Shown: positions 1-9,865 of the stretch, one piece after another
Position numbering within the stretch: position 1 is the first letter of the stretch
Layout: each line of letters begins with the position of its first letter
NCBI GenBank assembly: GCA_052400625.1
Contig: JBQTGH010000018.1
Origin: Thermophagus sp052400625
GTDB taxonomy: Bacteria > Bacteroidota > Bacteroidia > Bacteroidales > Marinilabiliaceae
Reading direction: 5' to 3' (one strand)
Length of the DNA stretch: 49,900 bases
Position numbers and translations under genes: made by a program
The notes under the pieces: generated by a model
Seen by the model: the letters and a program-made list of their open reading frames with translations, nothing else
Database searches by the model: none
What the model was told of the DNA's origin: nothing

Positions 1-317
1 CCACCGGTTTGAACTGGAAATTCTTCTTTTGTCAGTTTAGTAATGGGATGGAAATCGATCAAAGCCCCCTCCTCTTCTTCCTGCCCCCACGCAAACACAA
101 TCTTCTCCGGATCGTGTATCAAATCCCACTGATACTTCCACAATGCGGTTCCCTGGACGGGCTTACCGTAATCCATCAGGTTATCGGTGGAGCCTTGAGT
201 TAGCTGATAAGTGCTTTTCGGACTGAAGGGATGGCGCAGGTTGAAGGCGACAGAGAAATTTATGTCAATGAACGTTGGTTTAAAAGAGGTATATATATTT
301 CCCGGGATAACCGTGGT
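1..317 (-). pseudogene. C-terminal remnant of a zincin-like (metallopeptidase-type) protein, off the left edge
   Basis: The minus strand is open from an in-frame TAA (318-320) to the window edge. It reads NLRHPF, then QGSTDNLMDYG, then LWKYQWDLIHDPE and an acidic stretch. NLMDY resembles the Met-turn of zincins, and NLRH resembles the third zinc ligand that follows HExxH in long Bacteroidota secreted or polymorphic-toxin-like proteins (from memory, no search run). The HExxH helix expected just before NLRH is missing and is replaced by unrelated residues (FIDINFSVAF). There is no upstream Met start. This suggests a 5'-truncated, probably dead gene whose 3' end lies outside the window. Family assignment is moderate; that the frame is coding-like is better supported. 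Confidence 0.5.
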
Positions 318-1194
318 TTAAAAATAAAATAATTTTGAAAAACACGAAAATGCTACCGGAGGTTTGAAGTGGATGAGGGATAATGATCTGTTGGACCTAT
401 CAGGAAAAGATGAGTTATAAGATTTTGAGTTTCGGATGCCTGTTTTTAGGTTTCCAAACTTCTGGTTTGGCAACCTGCCATATTCCACCTATGGGACTTG
501 GCATCAAAGCAATAATACTCTAAAAAACAATCTTTTCTCACAAGAATCCACATTAAAGATAAAAATTCGAACAGCGAGGCATCTCTTTTAATGATCTATC
601 CGTCCATTGAAGCATAACTCAAAAAATGGAAATTAATAAACTGACACATAATAGATCAACAACCCAATAGTTATATTTCTTTTCAGGAACAAAAATTCTA
701 GATGCTGATTTATGACACAAATTGGTTTTGTCAATAGCATTCTGAGATACAAGGCTATTTATAGCCCCTTAACAGGTTCAGTTTACTCCTATTGATATTT
801 GGTGGCATATTGACACTCATCCTTTTTCAAGAAACGAAATCCGAACTATTCAATAGGACACGGTAATAACTATGGGCATCTATCCCATTTTAATATTCCT
901 TTAAAATCTTTAGAATCAAATTATCACTGAATTTGGTCATTTTCATAACTTTTTTGCCTCCTTGAAATAAATATTTTGTCGAATGGTAAGCTGTTAGGTT
1001 TGCAACATAGGCTACAACCCTAATTCAAGAGTTCAGATATTACAGATTGACAATTTTTCCATGGAAAAAACTCCAATTATATAAGTTAAAAATAAAAATT
1101 CATGCATCATTATCACTTTTCGGACTCTTTTGTCTTGTTTTTTCCAAATTTTGTTCTTTACTTTGTCTCACACTGAATTAAAAAGCTATACAAA
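318..1194. other. AT-rich intergenic stretch, no gene seen
   Basis: About 880 bases between the zincin remnant and the cysteine-rich small gene. All frames are broken, and no tRNA-like or repeat structure was recognised. The last 70 bases, with T-rich runs and a TTACTTTG at 1158-1165 (7 of 8 to the Bacteroidota -7 consensus TAnnTTTG), may hold the promoter of the small gene. Confidence 0.5.
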
Positions 1195-1344
1195 ATGGGA
1201 CAACACAACGATCAAAGCACAATGCAAGGTAACAGTTACGTCGTCAACTCAAATGAGCATCAATGTGGTTGCGGAGGAAACTGCGGCTGCAAAAATGATG
1301 AATCACATGAATGCAGTTGCGGCGGTAATTGCGATTGTAAATAA
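1195..1344 (+). CDS. Small cysteine-rich metallothionein-like protein (49 aa)
   Basis: The ATG at 1195 opens a 49-codon frame that is too short for usual gene-calling cut-offs. The first 23 residues are polar (Gln, Asn, Ser, His). The rest holds eight cysteines at 24, 26, 30, 32, 40, 42, 46 and 48, arranged as two copies of CxCGGNCxC separated by seven residues. Such dense CxC spacing is typical of metal-thiolate proteins, so binding of Zn, Cu or Cd in the cytoplasm is the likely role; this is inference from composition. A longer overlapping frame (1130-1555) has no recognisable features and is probably a shadow. A near-perfect intrinsic terminator follows at 1399, which supports a real short transcript. 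The protein has no signal peptide. Family name unknown to me. Confidence 0.72.
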   Translation: MGQHNDQSTMQGNSYVVNSNEHQCGCGGNCGCKNDESHECSCGGNCDCK

Positions 1345-1398
1345 CGCATTCTATCTTTTCTTTGGGTTTTTGAAGGAAGTGAAGTTACCTGAAGAGAG

Positions 1399-1436
1399 AA
1401 CCCCGGTTGAAATATTTCCAACCGGGGTTTTGTTAT
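1399..1436 (+). terminator. Intrinsic terminator after the cysteine-rich gene
   Basis: Perfect 11-bp stem AACCCCGGTTG / CAACCGGGGTT (1399-1409 with 1419-1429), 9-nt loop, then TTGTTATTT. It lies 55 nt after the small gene and faces the end of the convergent TolC-like gene. Confidence 0.85.
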
Positions 1437-1486
1437 TTAAGATACGATTGTGCAGCCCTAATTCTGCGATGCCTTCATTCTACCGA

Positions 1487-2860
1487 CTAATCATACTCTT
1501 CTACAATACCCCCCGTAATCCGAACCAATTCGGTGTGGGTATCGATAAGGTCTAGTACCGTACGATAATAACTGACAGCTGCTTGAAGATAACTTAATTG
1601 AACATCTCGAAAGTTAAAGGAATTGACGGCACCGGCACGAAACTTTTCCTCAGTAAGCTGCATATTAATCCTTGAAGCCTCCATGTTTTCCTTACCCACC
1701 TGCACCAATTCTTGGCGAACCCGATAGGTATCGAAAAGATTGAGAAGTTGATTTCTAAGACGATGCTTCATCTCTCTAAGGGTAATCTGTCCGATAGACT
1801 CTTCCATCCGAGCAATCTCAATGTTTCGGTTAATTCGGTTACCATCGAAAAGCGTAAAACTCAAAGAAAAATTTACATAATAGGAAAAATACCCATCTGA
1901 AAAACCTGGAATATCTGAAGAGCTATTCAAAGACCCCGGATAAACGTTATGTCCTGCACCTGCAGCGGCGCTCAAGGCAGGAAAGCGAGAACGTTTTTCC
2001 AGTAACTGTTGTTGCTCCAGCAGCACCAAGTTCATGTATTGATTACGTATACTTTGGTTACCTTCCTCCAATTGAGAAATCATCACCTCAAGGTTGAACT
2101 CAGGAGCATCAAATTGGAGTTCACCGGATAATTGAAGTTCATCCCCATCCTCCATTCCGGTAAGATATTTGAGTTCACGAAGCATACTGGTAACGGCAGC
2201 CTCCTGTTCCAGATAAGCAGCCTTATCGGTCAGGTAGGCCGTCCGCGCCTGCAAAACATCGTAACTGGTTGCGGCACCAAGCCCTAGCCGATCTTCAACA
2301 TATTTCAGTCGGTCGGCCGACAGTTCCATAATCTCTTTAAGTAAAGACAATTGTTTCTGAACAAAAAGAGTCCGGTAATAAGCCATCACAACAGCCTGGA
2401 TAGTATTTTCGACCACCAAAGAGAGATTTCCGCCCGCAAGTTGTTCAAGCGATTCCAACCGATCTTTTCGAATATGTGCCGAAAAACCGTTGAATAAAAC
2501 CCAGTTAAGACTAACACCATTTTGTAGAAAACCGGTTCTGTTCTCACCATCATACCGATCATTAAAACTGTTATTCAATGAGCTTTGCCACATCAGAGAA
2601 GGAAGCATCCCGGCATTTCCAACGGTATTATTAACGCCGGCAATTTCTAAATCGACCTTACTCACTTGAATGTCATAATTATTATCCAGGGCTTCAACAA
2701 TTAAGCGATCTAAAGTATACCCCTTTCCGTCCTCTTGAGCAACTAAAGGCATTGCAGACAATACCCCCAATATCATGTATGAAAAAATCTTTTTCACAAG
2801 TCTCTTTCGTTTATGTTTTGATTTTAAAAAATATGGTTTTGACGCAGTGATATCAATCAT
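1487..2860 (-). CDS. TolC-family outer membrane efflux channel
   Basis: A 457-residue protein with an N-terminal export signal (hydrophobic segment FSYMILGVLSAMPLVA, then Q) followed by two long alpha-helical OEP repeats. Typical TolC phrases are visible: LDRLIVEALDNNYDIQ near the mature N-terminus, NWVLFNGF and later SFTLFDGNRI at equivalent places in each repeat, and EEKFRAGAVNSFNFRD near the C-terminus. It would form the outer membrane exit duct for the adaptor and RND pump encoded directly upstream, 101 nt away. The reported start gives a long basic stretch before the signal; a GTG at codon 22 (2797) would give a more usual signal peptide, so the start is uncertain. Confidence 0.9.
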   Translation of the reverse strand: MIDITASKPYFLKSKHKRKRLVKKIFSYMILGVLSAMPLVAQEDGKGYTLDRLIVEALDNNYDIQVSKVDLEIAGVNNTVGNAGMLPSLMWQSSLNNSFNDRYDGENRTGFLQNGVSLNWVLFNGFSAHIRKDRLESLEQLAGGNLSLVVENTIQAVVMAYYRTLFVQKQLSLLKEIMELSADRLKYVEDRLGLGAATSYDVLQARTAYLTDKAAYLEQEAAVTSMLRELKYLTGMEDGDELQLSGELQFDAPEFNLEVMISQLEEGNQSIRNQYMNLVLLEQQQLLEKRSRFPALSAAAGAGHNVYPGSLNSSSDIPGFSDGYFSYYVNFSLSFTLFDGNRINRNIEIARMEESIGQITLREMKHRLRNQLLNLFDTYRVRQELVQVGKENMEASRINMQLTEEKFRAGAVNSFNFRDVQLSYLQAAVSYYRTVLDLIDTHTELVRITGGIVEEYD

Positions 2861-2961
2861 TATGAATTAGATTCCCAGTTTAAAAAGGGATCACCAAATA
2901 TAACATGACCAATATCTTTTCTAATGACCATAAACCTTCCACAAATACTATTCAGCATATT

Positions 2962-5900
2962 TTATTCAACAGAATGCTGTTTAAAAACGTTCACTTTTTC
3001 CACCTCTTCCGAAGAAGGACGACGGCCTGAAAGCAGCCATTTCCATGCAACTCTGACATCATTTAGTGTCAGAATTATGACCGGGAAAAACATCAGAATA
3101 AAAGCAGTACCAAACAAAATACCATAAGCCAGTGCCATGGCCATGGGAATTAGAAACTGCGCTTGCCTACTGGTCTCGAAAATAATGGGAAATAACCCCA
3201 ATGTTGTGGTCAAGGTGGTCAATACGATCGGCCTAAATCTGGATAAGCCGGCCTCATAAACGGCCTCCCTCACTTTATACCCTTCACCAATCAATAGATT
3301 ATATTTTTGCAAAAAGACTACCGCATCATTTACGATCACGCCCGACAAGGCTACCATTCCCCACACACTCAATATTGAAACCGGAATGCCATGAAGCGCA
3401 TGCCCCCATACGGCTCCAATCCATCCCAGTGGTACCATAATAAGAACGATTAATCCCTGCCCAAACGAACGAAAATGGAACATGATCACAATCATAATCA
3501 ATGCGAACGCCGGGATAAAATACTTAGTGATTTCATTTTGCGATTCCGTAGCATATTTTTGTTGGCCTTGATAGTAATAGGAAACACCCGGGAACCGAGC
3601 CTGCAACTGAGGCATTATCTCATTGCTAATTTTTTCCAGGATTGGCGGAACAGGCTCATAAGGATCCACCAAATCCGCATCGATCCTCATTTCTCGTTTC
3701 CCATTGAAGTGCTGAATGGCCACCGGACCTCTCTCAAGATCATACGTAACCAGCTCAGTCAATGGAAATTCACCGGCTGCTGTTTTAATTTTCATATTCT
3801 CCAGCTGACCAATTTGTCTTCGATCGTCGGGAGGATACCTCACCCAAACCCTGATTTCGTCTTTTCCCTGTTGCAAACGCTGCGCCTGAGCACCAAAAAA
3901 GGCATTACGCACCTGATCCATTATAGAATACATATCCAACCCCAAGTAATACGCTTTGGGTTTTAACCGGATTCGGACCTCCTGTGCTCCGGGAGCTTCA
4001 TTATCTACAACATCTGTAAGTTCGGGAATATCATTCAACTCATCCAAAAGAAAATTTCTGGCTTGATCCAACTCTTCCAGATTATCACTCATCAAACTAA
4101 TTGAAACAGGTTCTCCCCAACGATTACGACCGGCAACAGAAAATTTATCGGCTTCAGGCACTTTCCCGATGTAATCTCTAACCCGGCTGGCCACGTCGAA
4201 AGCAGAGATTTCACTTCCTTCCAGATTGCGCAAATTAACAGCAATATGGCCGGCATGCGTTCCGGTTTCGTCACCATCGAAAGCACTTCCCATAACCAGA
4301 TAGGTGAAATTCACAAAATTGGCACTATCACTATATTCCTCTTTCAATGAATCGTTTACGTTCCAGACGGCTTTTTCAAATTGAAGAAGATATTCATAGG
4401 TTTGTTTTTCTCCCTCTCCGGGAGTAAAAGCCACATTTACATTAAAACTATCGGGTGGAATATTAGGAAAAAAGGTGGAGGCAATAAATCCCCCTCCAAA
4501 TAGGCCCGTGGTAATTAGAATCAATGCCACAGGTACTGCCAATGCAATATATTTATGCTTAAGTGCAATGGAGAGTAACTTTCCGTAAAAGCGATTTCGC
4601 ATCCAAAAAATGTATTTCTCCAGCCGATCTCTAAACCGATTGCCAAAATTGACAGCCTCCTTCTTCCGTTGTAATATATGCGGACTGCCAATATGAGCCG
4701 GTAAAACAAGTGCTGCCTCAACTAATGAAAATGCCAAACTAGCCACCACGACAAAGGCCATCTCCTGCATCCGTTCCATATTTCCCTGAATGAACATCAA
4801 GGGCAAAAAAGCCAATATCGTAGTTATTACGGAGGTTAATACCGCCGGCAGCACCTCCATGGTGCCATCCACCGCTGCCTTTTTAGGTGATTTTCCTTTC
4901 TCAAAATGCGAAAAAATATTCTCCGCAATAACAATCCCATCGTCAACCAAAATCCCCACAACCAAAATCATCCCAAAAAGAGAGATCATATTTATTGTGA
5001 CACCATACATCCCTGCGACCACAAACATGGCCAGAAATGAAGAAGGAATACCCCATGCCACCCACATGGATAAACGAAAACTAAGAAAAAAGGCCAAAAT
5101 AATAATCACAAGGAAAAGCCCCATGCCTCCGTTTTTGTATAGAAGATGAAGACGTGAATTTAACAAATCCAAAAAATCAAATGTCACAATAAGTTCTGCG
5201 TCATCATGTTTCCGGTTAAACTCTTCCACATATTCATTGACATAGTTAGAAATGGCCTCCAGATCTTCTGTAATCAATTTATCCACCGTGAGGTAGAGAG
5301 CTCTTTTCCCATTAAGCCAGGCGCCACTGGGTGTTTCTGAAAATTGCAGAAAAACATTTCCCAGGTCACGAATCCGGATAAGCTGACCATTGGCATCGGC
5401 AGTTACCACATATTCAGCAATCTCATCAGGATCGACCGTACGTGAACGCGCGCGAATAATTAAATATTGATCATCACTACGGAGCTGTCCACCGGAGATA
5501 TCCCGGTTATTGCGTGCAATGGCTGCACTGATATCAGCATGTGTCAGTCCGTACCGCAACAATACATCTTCCTTAACTTCAACCGCTATTTCTATGGAAG
5601 GATAGCCTCCAATGTTGATCTGACTCATCATCCCGCTCTGTAAGAAATCATCCTCAATCCGTTGGGCCAAAGTTTTGAGCCTTAACAAGTCGGCAGACCC
5701 ATATAATCCCAGGCGAATAGCCGGGGTGGTGGATCGTCTCTTATATACAATAGGTCTTTCAGCATCCACCGGCATACTCGAAATGCCATCAACAGCATTT
5801 TTCACCTCCTGCAACACCTCATCAATATCATATTCTCCGGTAGTTTCAATGCTAACCTGGCAGAAATTTTCCCGCGAGGTGGAATTGATCTCCTTAATCC

Positions 5901-6129
5901 CCACCAAACCACGTATGGCCTGTTCAATACGAACGGTAATGCCCTCTTCCATCTCTTTGGGGCTGGCCCCGGGATAGCTCACTGTCACATAAATATTACG
6001 TGTTTCCACTTCCGGGAAGAATGATTTTTTTAATTGCAAAAATCCAGAGGTCCCGGCAACCACAATAACCAAAATAAATAAATTGGCATAGAAAGGATAT
6101 CGTACAAATGTCTCTAATAACTTTCGCAT
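2962..6129 (-). CDS. RND efflux pump inner membrane transporter (AcrB/HAE type)
   Basis: A 1055-residue proton-driven exporter. A first membrane helix near residues 12-30 is followed by a large periplasmic domain, helices 2-6 (about 330-460), a second periplasmic domain and a final helix bundle (about 870-1030). The proton-relay pair in helix 4 is present as GILVDDGIVIAEN with D396 and D397, which argues for drug or amphiphile export rather than an inactive relative. KSFFPEVETRNIYVTVSYPGA is the usual N-terminal periplasmic opening. The gene starts 5 nt after the adaptor and is followed by the channel gene, so the three form one operon. Substrate cannot be told from sequence. No TetR- or MarR-type regulator lies next to it. 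Confidence 0.95.
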   Translation of the reverse strand: MRKLLETFVRYPFYANLFILVIVVAGTSGFLQLKKSFFPEVETRNIYVTVSYPGASPKEMEEGITVRIEQAIRGLVGIKEINSTSRENFCQVSIETTGEYDIDEVLQEVKNAVDGISSMPVDAERPIVYKRRSTTPAIRLGLYGSADLLRLKTLAQRIEDDFLQSGMMSQINIGGYPSIEIAVEVKEDVLLRYGLTHADISAAIARNNRDISGGQLRSDDQYLIIRARSRTVDPDEIAEYVVTADANGQLIRIRDLGNVFLQFSETPSGAWLNGKRALYLTVDKLITEDLEAISNYVNEYVEEFNRKHDDAELIVTFDFLDLLNSRLHLLYKNGGMGLFLVIIILAFFLSFRLSMWVAWGIPSSFLAMFVVAGMYGVTINMISLFGMILVVGILVDDGIVIAENIFSHFEKGKSPKKAAVDGTMEVLPAVLTSVITTILAFLPLMFIQGNMERMQEMAFVVVASLAFSLVEAALVLPAHIGSPHILQRKKEAVNFGNRFRDRLEKYIFWMRNRFYGKLLSIALKHKYIALAVPVALILITTGLFGGGFIASTFFPNIPPDSFNVNVAFTPGEGEKQTYEYLLQFEKAVWNVNDSLKEEYSDSANFVNFTYLVMGSAFDGDETGTHAGHIAVNLRNLEGSEISAFDVASRVRDYIGKVPEADKFSVAGRNRWGEPVSISLMSDNLEELDQARNFLLDELNDIPELTDVVDNEAPGAQEVRIRLKPKAYYLGLDMYSIMDQVRNAFFGAQAQRLQQGKDEIRVWVRYPPDDRRQIGQLENMKIKTAAGEFPLTELVTYDLERGPVAIQHFNGKREMRIDADLVDPYEPVPPILEKISNEIMPQLQARFPGVSYYYQGQQKYATESQNEITKYFIPAFALIMIVIMFHFRSFGQGLIVLIMVPLGWIGAVWGHALHGIPVSILSVWGMVALSGVIVNDAVVFLQKYNLLIGEGYKVREAVYEAGLSRFRPIVLTTLTTTLGLFPIIFETSRQAQFLIPMAMALAYGILFGTAFILMFFPVIILTLNDVRVAWKWLLSGRRPSSEEVEKVNVFKQHSVE

Positions 6130-6134
6130 AATAC

Positions 6135-7250
6135 TTATCGAAGAATTTTATAAATCGGATTCCCGGTAACATTTAACAACGGCTCCACAACCAACTCTTC
6201 ACCCTCATCCAAGCCTCTCAGGTATAAGGTCTGGTCGTTTCTTTTTACAATTTCAATAGACTTTTCAACCAATCTATTCTCTTCAACCACATAAACATGA
6301 TTGGTATTAAAAACAGCATTGCGGGGCATCTCCATGACAGAAGAAATCATTTTCCCATACAAATGAGCCGTCAAATACATGCCATCGAAAAGAGCAGAAT
6401 CACCGGGCAACGAAACAAAAACGCTGACAGCTTGGGACGATGGATTAATAACCGACCCAATACGACGTACTGTACCTTTTCTCACCATCTTGTTTGCTTC
6501 ATCTGATATTAGAACAGAATCTCCTATGGACAGTAATTTTGCTTCTCCAACAATTACCGGGACTTCGAGTTCGTAGAAATCGGTTCGGACAATGGTGGCA
6601 AGCTGCGTCCCCACATTGACCACAACGCCCACATCTTGAAATATTTCACTAAAAGCTCCGTCAAAAGACGACCTTATTGAATATTTTTCCAACCGAGCCT
6701 GATCTGCAAGAATGGAATAGTAATTACTTAAGATATTTCTTGATGCCAAAAAAATACGTTCCTGAGAGCTCTGTGGCTCCGGCAATTCAGGTAATGGCTT
6801 TTCAATATCTACTTTTTCAAAGAAGGCCTGCCAGGCAGGATACGAAGCCGGATAGTCAAGTTTCAGATCTGGCAGGATAAGTGCCAGATTTTGAAGAAAG
6901 CTACTTTTATTGGATTTAAGACTTAATGGGAACTCAGGATTAATAACTCTGGCGATAACCTGTCCTTTTCGGAATTTCTGGCCATTCCTGAAAGGCACTT
7001 CTCCTTCTCCCAATCGCCCCGACACTTCCGAACTAACCACCACTTTATTATAGGCATGTAACCGTCCGGAGGAATAAATTACCGCCTGAAGATCCCTGTA
7101 TTTTACAGTTTCTGCCTTCACATAAACATCCACCTGCGGACGAGGTGCCTTTTGGGGTACTTTCTTTAGCGAAAAAAGAACCATCATAATAATAAATCCT
7201 GCTGCAATAATCCCGAGTGCAATCCCGAAAATCAATAATTTTCTCCTCAT
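6135..7250 (-). CDS. RND efflux periplasmic adaptor (membrane fusion protein)
   Basis: A 371-residue protein with one N-terminal membrane anchor (about 5-28), a biotinyl-lipoyl-like segment (VVVSSEVSGRLGEGEV to FRKGQVIARV, about 70-105), a helical hairpin, then beta-barrel and membrane-proximal domains (VRRIGSVINPSSQAVSVFV). It links the inner membrane pump to the outer membrane channel. First gene of the three-gene operon, with only 5 nt before the pump gene. A 566-bp divergent region separates it from the DMT transporter on the other strand, and the operon promoter should lie there. Confidence 0.92.
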   Translation of the reverse strand: MRRKLLIFGIALGIIAAGFIIMMVLFSLKKVPQKAPRPQVDVYVKAETVKYRDLQAVIYSSGRLHAYNKVVVSSEVSGRLGEGEVPFRNGQKFRKGQVIARVINPEFPLSLKSNKSSFLQNLALILPDLKLDYPASYPAWQAFFEKVDIEKPLPELPEPQSSQERIFLASRNILSNYYSILADQARLEKYSIRSSFDGAFSEIFQDVGVVVNVGTQLATIVRTDFYELEVPVIVGEAKLLSIGDSVLISDEANKMVRKGTVRRIGSVINPSSQAVSVFVSLPGDSALFDGMYLTAHLYGKMISSVMEMPRNAVFNTNHVYVVEENRLVEKSIEIVKRNDQTLYLRGLDEGEELVVEPLLNVTGNPIYKILR

Positions 7251-7816
7251 TCTTATAATATTTATTCAAAAAAGATTGGATAAAACTGAAGGCCCCATCA
7301 CGTACTCTATTTGTTAGACTTTTGCTTACCGGCCCGTTCTATCCCATAAATTGTCAATTTCAGAGCTAATGTAATTATTAAAAATTACTTAATTCCAACA
7401 GTTTCTTCAATTTCTTGAGCAATTATTTTGGAAACTTTGGTACTCCCCAAGTTTTAATCACACGGAAATTATTGACCGACGCAACCAACGATGGTTTAAA
7501 AGCCTCTGAAACGACTTTGTTAATGTAAAAAATATCCACATGAATATAGAGAATATCGATTTAAGATAAATGTATTAGTTTTTACCTCTAAAGGCATTAA
7601 TAATCAACCTTTAATCGATCTAAACGCCAATTTATCGACCTACCAATAAAGGATTCCTATACATACCCGTCATGCATTGTCTCAACTTACCGTCACGTTT
7701 CATCAAAAATAATGGGGTACAATGAAAGACTCCTGTTCATCCGACACCATAGTGAATTTCCGTGAAAATTGTTTCCTTTGTCGTTACTAAAAGATCATCA
7801 TTCAATAAAAATCGGG
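7251..7816. other. Divergent intergenic region between efflux operon and DMT transporter
   Basis: 566 bp with no convincing gene. It must contain the promoters of both flanking units. Several TTTAATCGATCT and TTTATCGACCT-like words occur at 7610-7645, but no clean operator or hairpin was found. Confidence 0.5.
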
Positions 7817-8722
7817 ATGGATTACTTTAACTCACATTTTGGGGAACTATCAGCTTTGGTAACAGCTATTTGTTGGACCGCCACCAGCATGGCCTTTGAA
7901 TCGGCGGGAAAAAAAGTTGGCTCCTTATCCGTCAACCTCATCCGGTTGATAATGGCCTTATTTTTTTTGGGGACATACACCTTTTTTACCAAGGGACACT
8001 TTTGGCCCGTTGGAGCAAGTCACCATGCGTGGTTTTGGTTAAGCATGTCGGGGCTGATAGGTTTTGTTGTAGGTGATTTAATGCTATTTCAAGCCTTTGT
8101 CGTGGTTGGAGCCAGAGTCTCGATGCTTATCATGTCGCTAACCCCTCCCCTTACAGCCTTATTTGGGTTTTTAATACTGCGGGAAAGAATGAACTTAGTA
8201 AGCATGACGGGAATGATAGTAACCATCAGCGGAATAGTACTTGTTGTTCTGAATCGTCCCGCCAACGGGAAACGACTGCACTTTAATTATCCGGCCAAAG
8301 GACTGCTTCTGGCCTTTGGCGGTGCTTCCGGCCAAGCCCTTGGATTGGTATTAAGCAAGCTGGGCATGGGCGATTTGGACGCTTTTATGTCGACACAGAT
8401 TCGGATCATTGCCGGTATTGCAGGGTTCACTCTTATGTTTTTCATTTTGCACAAGTGGACCAACGTTTGGATGGCTCTCAACAATCTATCGGCAATGAAG
8501 CGCATCTCTGTTGGGGCATTTTTTGGTCCTTTTCTGGGTGTTTCATTCAGTTTGCTGGCTGTTAAATACACATCGACCGGCATTGCCTCCACGCTTATGG
8601 CACTAACGCCAGTTATGATTCTACTACCTGCCCGCTATATATTCAAAGAAAAGATCACCTCCAAAGAAGTGATCGGCGCCTTTGTTGCGGTGGCCGGAGT
8701 TGTCGTATTTTTTGTATTTTAA
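7817..8722 (+). CDS. EamA-family DMT transporter
   Basis: A 301-residue integral membrane protein with about ten hydrophobic helices in two EamA repeats. The second half of the first repeat reads LTPPLTALFGFLILRERMN and that of the second LTPVMILLPARYIFKEKI, the conserved end of each repeat. Family members export or import metabolites such as amino acids, purines or sugars; substrate unknown. I chose the ATG at 7817 because the 16 codons before it are polar and not EamA-like. Its last 4 bases overlap the stop of the convergent transporter. Confidence 0.88.
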   Translation: MDYFNSHFGELSALVTAICWTATSMAFESAGKKVGSLSVNLIRLIMALFFLGTYTFFTKGHFWPVGASHHAWFWLSMSGLIGFVVGDLMLFQAFVVVGARVSMLIMSLTPPLTALFGFLILRERMNLVSMTGMIVTISGIVLVVLNRPANGKRLHFNYPAKGLLLAFGGASGQALGLVLSKLGMGDLDAFMSTQIRIIAGIAGFTLMFFILHKWTNVWMALNNLSAMKRISVGAFFGPFLGVSFSLLAVKYTSTGIASTLMALTPVMILLPARYIFKEKITSKEVIGAFVAVAGVVVFFVF

Positions 8723-9606
8723 CCCATCAGTAAAAGAACGATCCCTGCCAAGATACCTGCCAGATACAAAGCTTTTTTTCTGACATTCTTTTCGCCAAAT
8801 CTCAAGGCTCCATACATAAAAGGCACCACCACACTGCTTCGTCGAAGGGCGGAAATGACTGAAATCAGAGATTCCGGCTCGCTAATGGCATAGAAGTAAA
8901 GAAAGTCAGCTATTACCAGGAATAAACCGATGAGCGGAATGGTCCAACGCCAGTAAAAAGGTTCCCGAGCCGGTCGTTTGCGGCGTACAAACCACAAAAC
9001 AGGCAACAATAACAATACCTGGTAAAAGGAAAACCAGGCTTGCACGCCTAACCGGTCCACTTGTCGAAGAATATGCTTATCATATAGCCCACTTACGGCT
9101 CCGGCAAGTGTGCCGATAATAACAAACCACATCCATTTATTGTTCCGGAAAGATAATCCTTCCAACTTCCCCACCGTAGAAAACCGGAAAAAGAAAAATA
9201 AAGTCAAAACCATCCCCGCCCATTGATAAAAATTCAATTGTTCACCAAAAATTATCAATGCTCCTATTAGCGTCCAGAGAGGACCTGTAGCCCTGACCGG
9301 TGCCACAATGGTGAGCGGCAAGTGTTTTAATGCAAAATAATTAAACACCCACGATACCAATACGATGGAGGTTTTAAGCAATACCATCCAGTGTTCCCGT
9401 GCAGTAAGACGAGGAACGAAAACCATATCACCACTCTGCAATATTCCATATTCAGACAAAAAAACCAATGGAATAAAAATCAAGGTGCTGGCTAAAGCGC
9501 CAAAAAATAAAACCGGCCAGACAGCATTTTCCTTTAACGATTCTTTTTTTAAAATGTCATAAAATCCCAGAAAAAAGGCAGAAAACAGTGTAAGTATTAA
9601 CCACAT
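8719..9606 (-). CDS. EamA-family DMT transporter
   Basis: A 295-residue protein with about ten hydrophobic helices, starting directly with a membrane segment (WLILTLFSAFFLGFYDILKK). The first repeat contains LKHLPLTIVAPVRATGPLWTLIGALIIFGEQ and the second ISALRRSSVVVPFMYGALRFGEK, both matching the conserved end of EamA repeats. It is not closely similar to its convergent neighbour, so it is not a recent tandem duplicate. The two genes share 4 bp at their 3' ends. Substrate unknown. Confidence 0.88.
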   Translation of the reverse strand: MWLILTLFSAFFLGFYDILKKESLKENAVWPVLFFGALASTLIFIPLVFLSEYGILQSGDMVFVPRLTAREHWMVLLKTSIVLVSWVFNYFALKHLPLTIVAPVRATGPLWTLIGALIIFGEQLNFYQWAGMVLTLFFFFRFSTVGKLEGLSFRNNKWMWFVIIGTLAGAVSGLYDKHILRQVDRLGVQAWFSFYQVLLLLPVLWFVRRKRPAREPFYWRWTIPLIGLFLVIADFLYFYAISEPESLISVISALRRSSVVVPFMYGALRFGEKNVRKKALYLAGILAGIVLLLMG

Positions 9607-9865
9607 TTAATGAGTACAATAATTATTTGATAATTAGAATTAAGAATCTTTGAGAATAAGATTTATCAATCTTTTTAATCGCCTCAATTAACCAACAGTC
9701 ATTCCTTAATAATAAGGAAAGGACCTGCAAAGGTATCAAAATATTCGATACGCTTACTTCGCAGTTCAGCCCATAAATTCGGGGTTTAATCGGAAATATT
9801 TGCAGGGTATTTTAATTGTCTATTATTTAGTAGCGGATAAAAAATCAAAGTAATCAACCCAAAAT

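Noticed and set aside
318..1194. tRNA or structured RNA gene in the AT-rich gap
   Set aside because: No cloverleaf-like GG...TTCGANTC pattern and no GC-rich stem found on either strand.
1130..1555. 141-residue plus-strand ORF over the cysteine-rich gene and terminator
   Set aside because: It runs through a strong terminator and into the TolC-like gene on the other strand. The overlapping 49-residue frame has the structured Cys pattern, so the longer one is a shadow.
4790..5149. 119-residue plus-strand ORF inside the RND pump gene
   Set aside because: Antisense shadow of a clearly recognised pump gene; its sequence mirrors membrane-helix codons.
7660..7770. Possible degenerate copy of the dispersed repeat before the DMT transporter
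   Set aside because: GTCACGTTTCATC and ATGCATTGTC look similar in short pieces, but neither stem nor core order is preserved.
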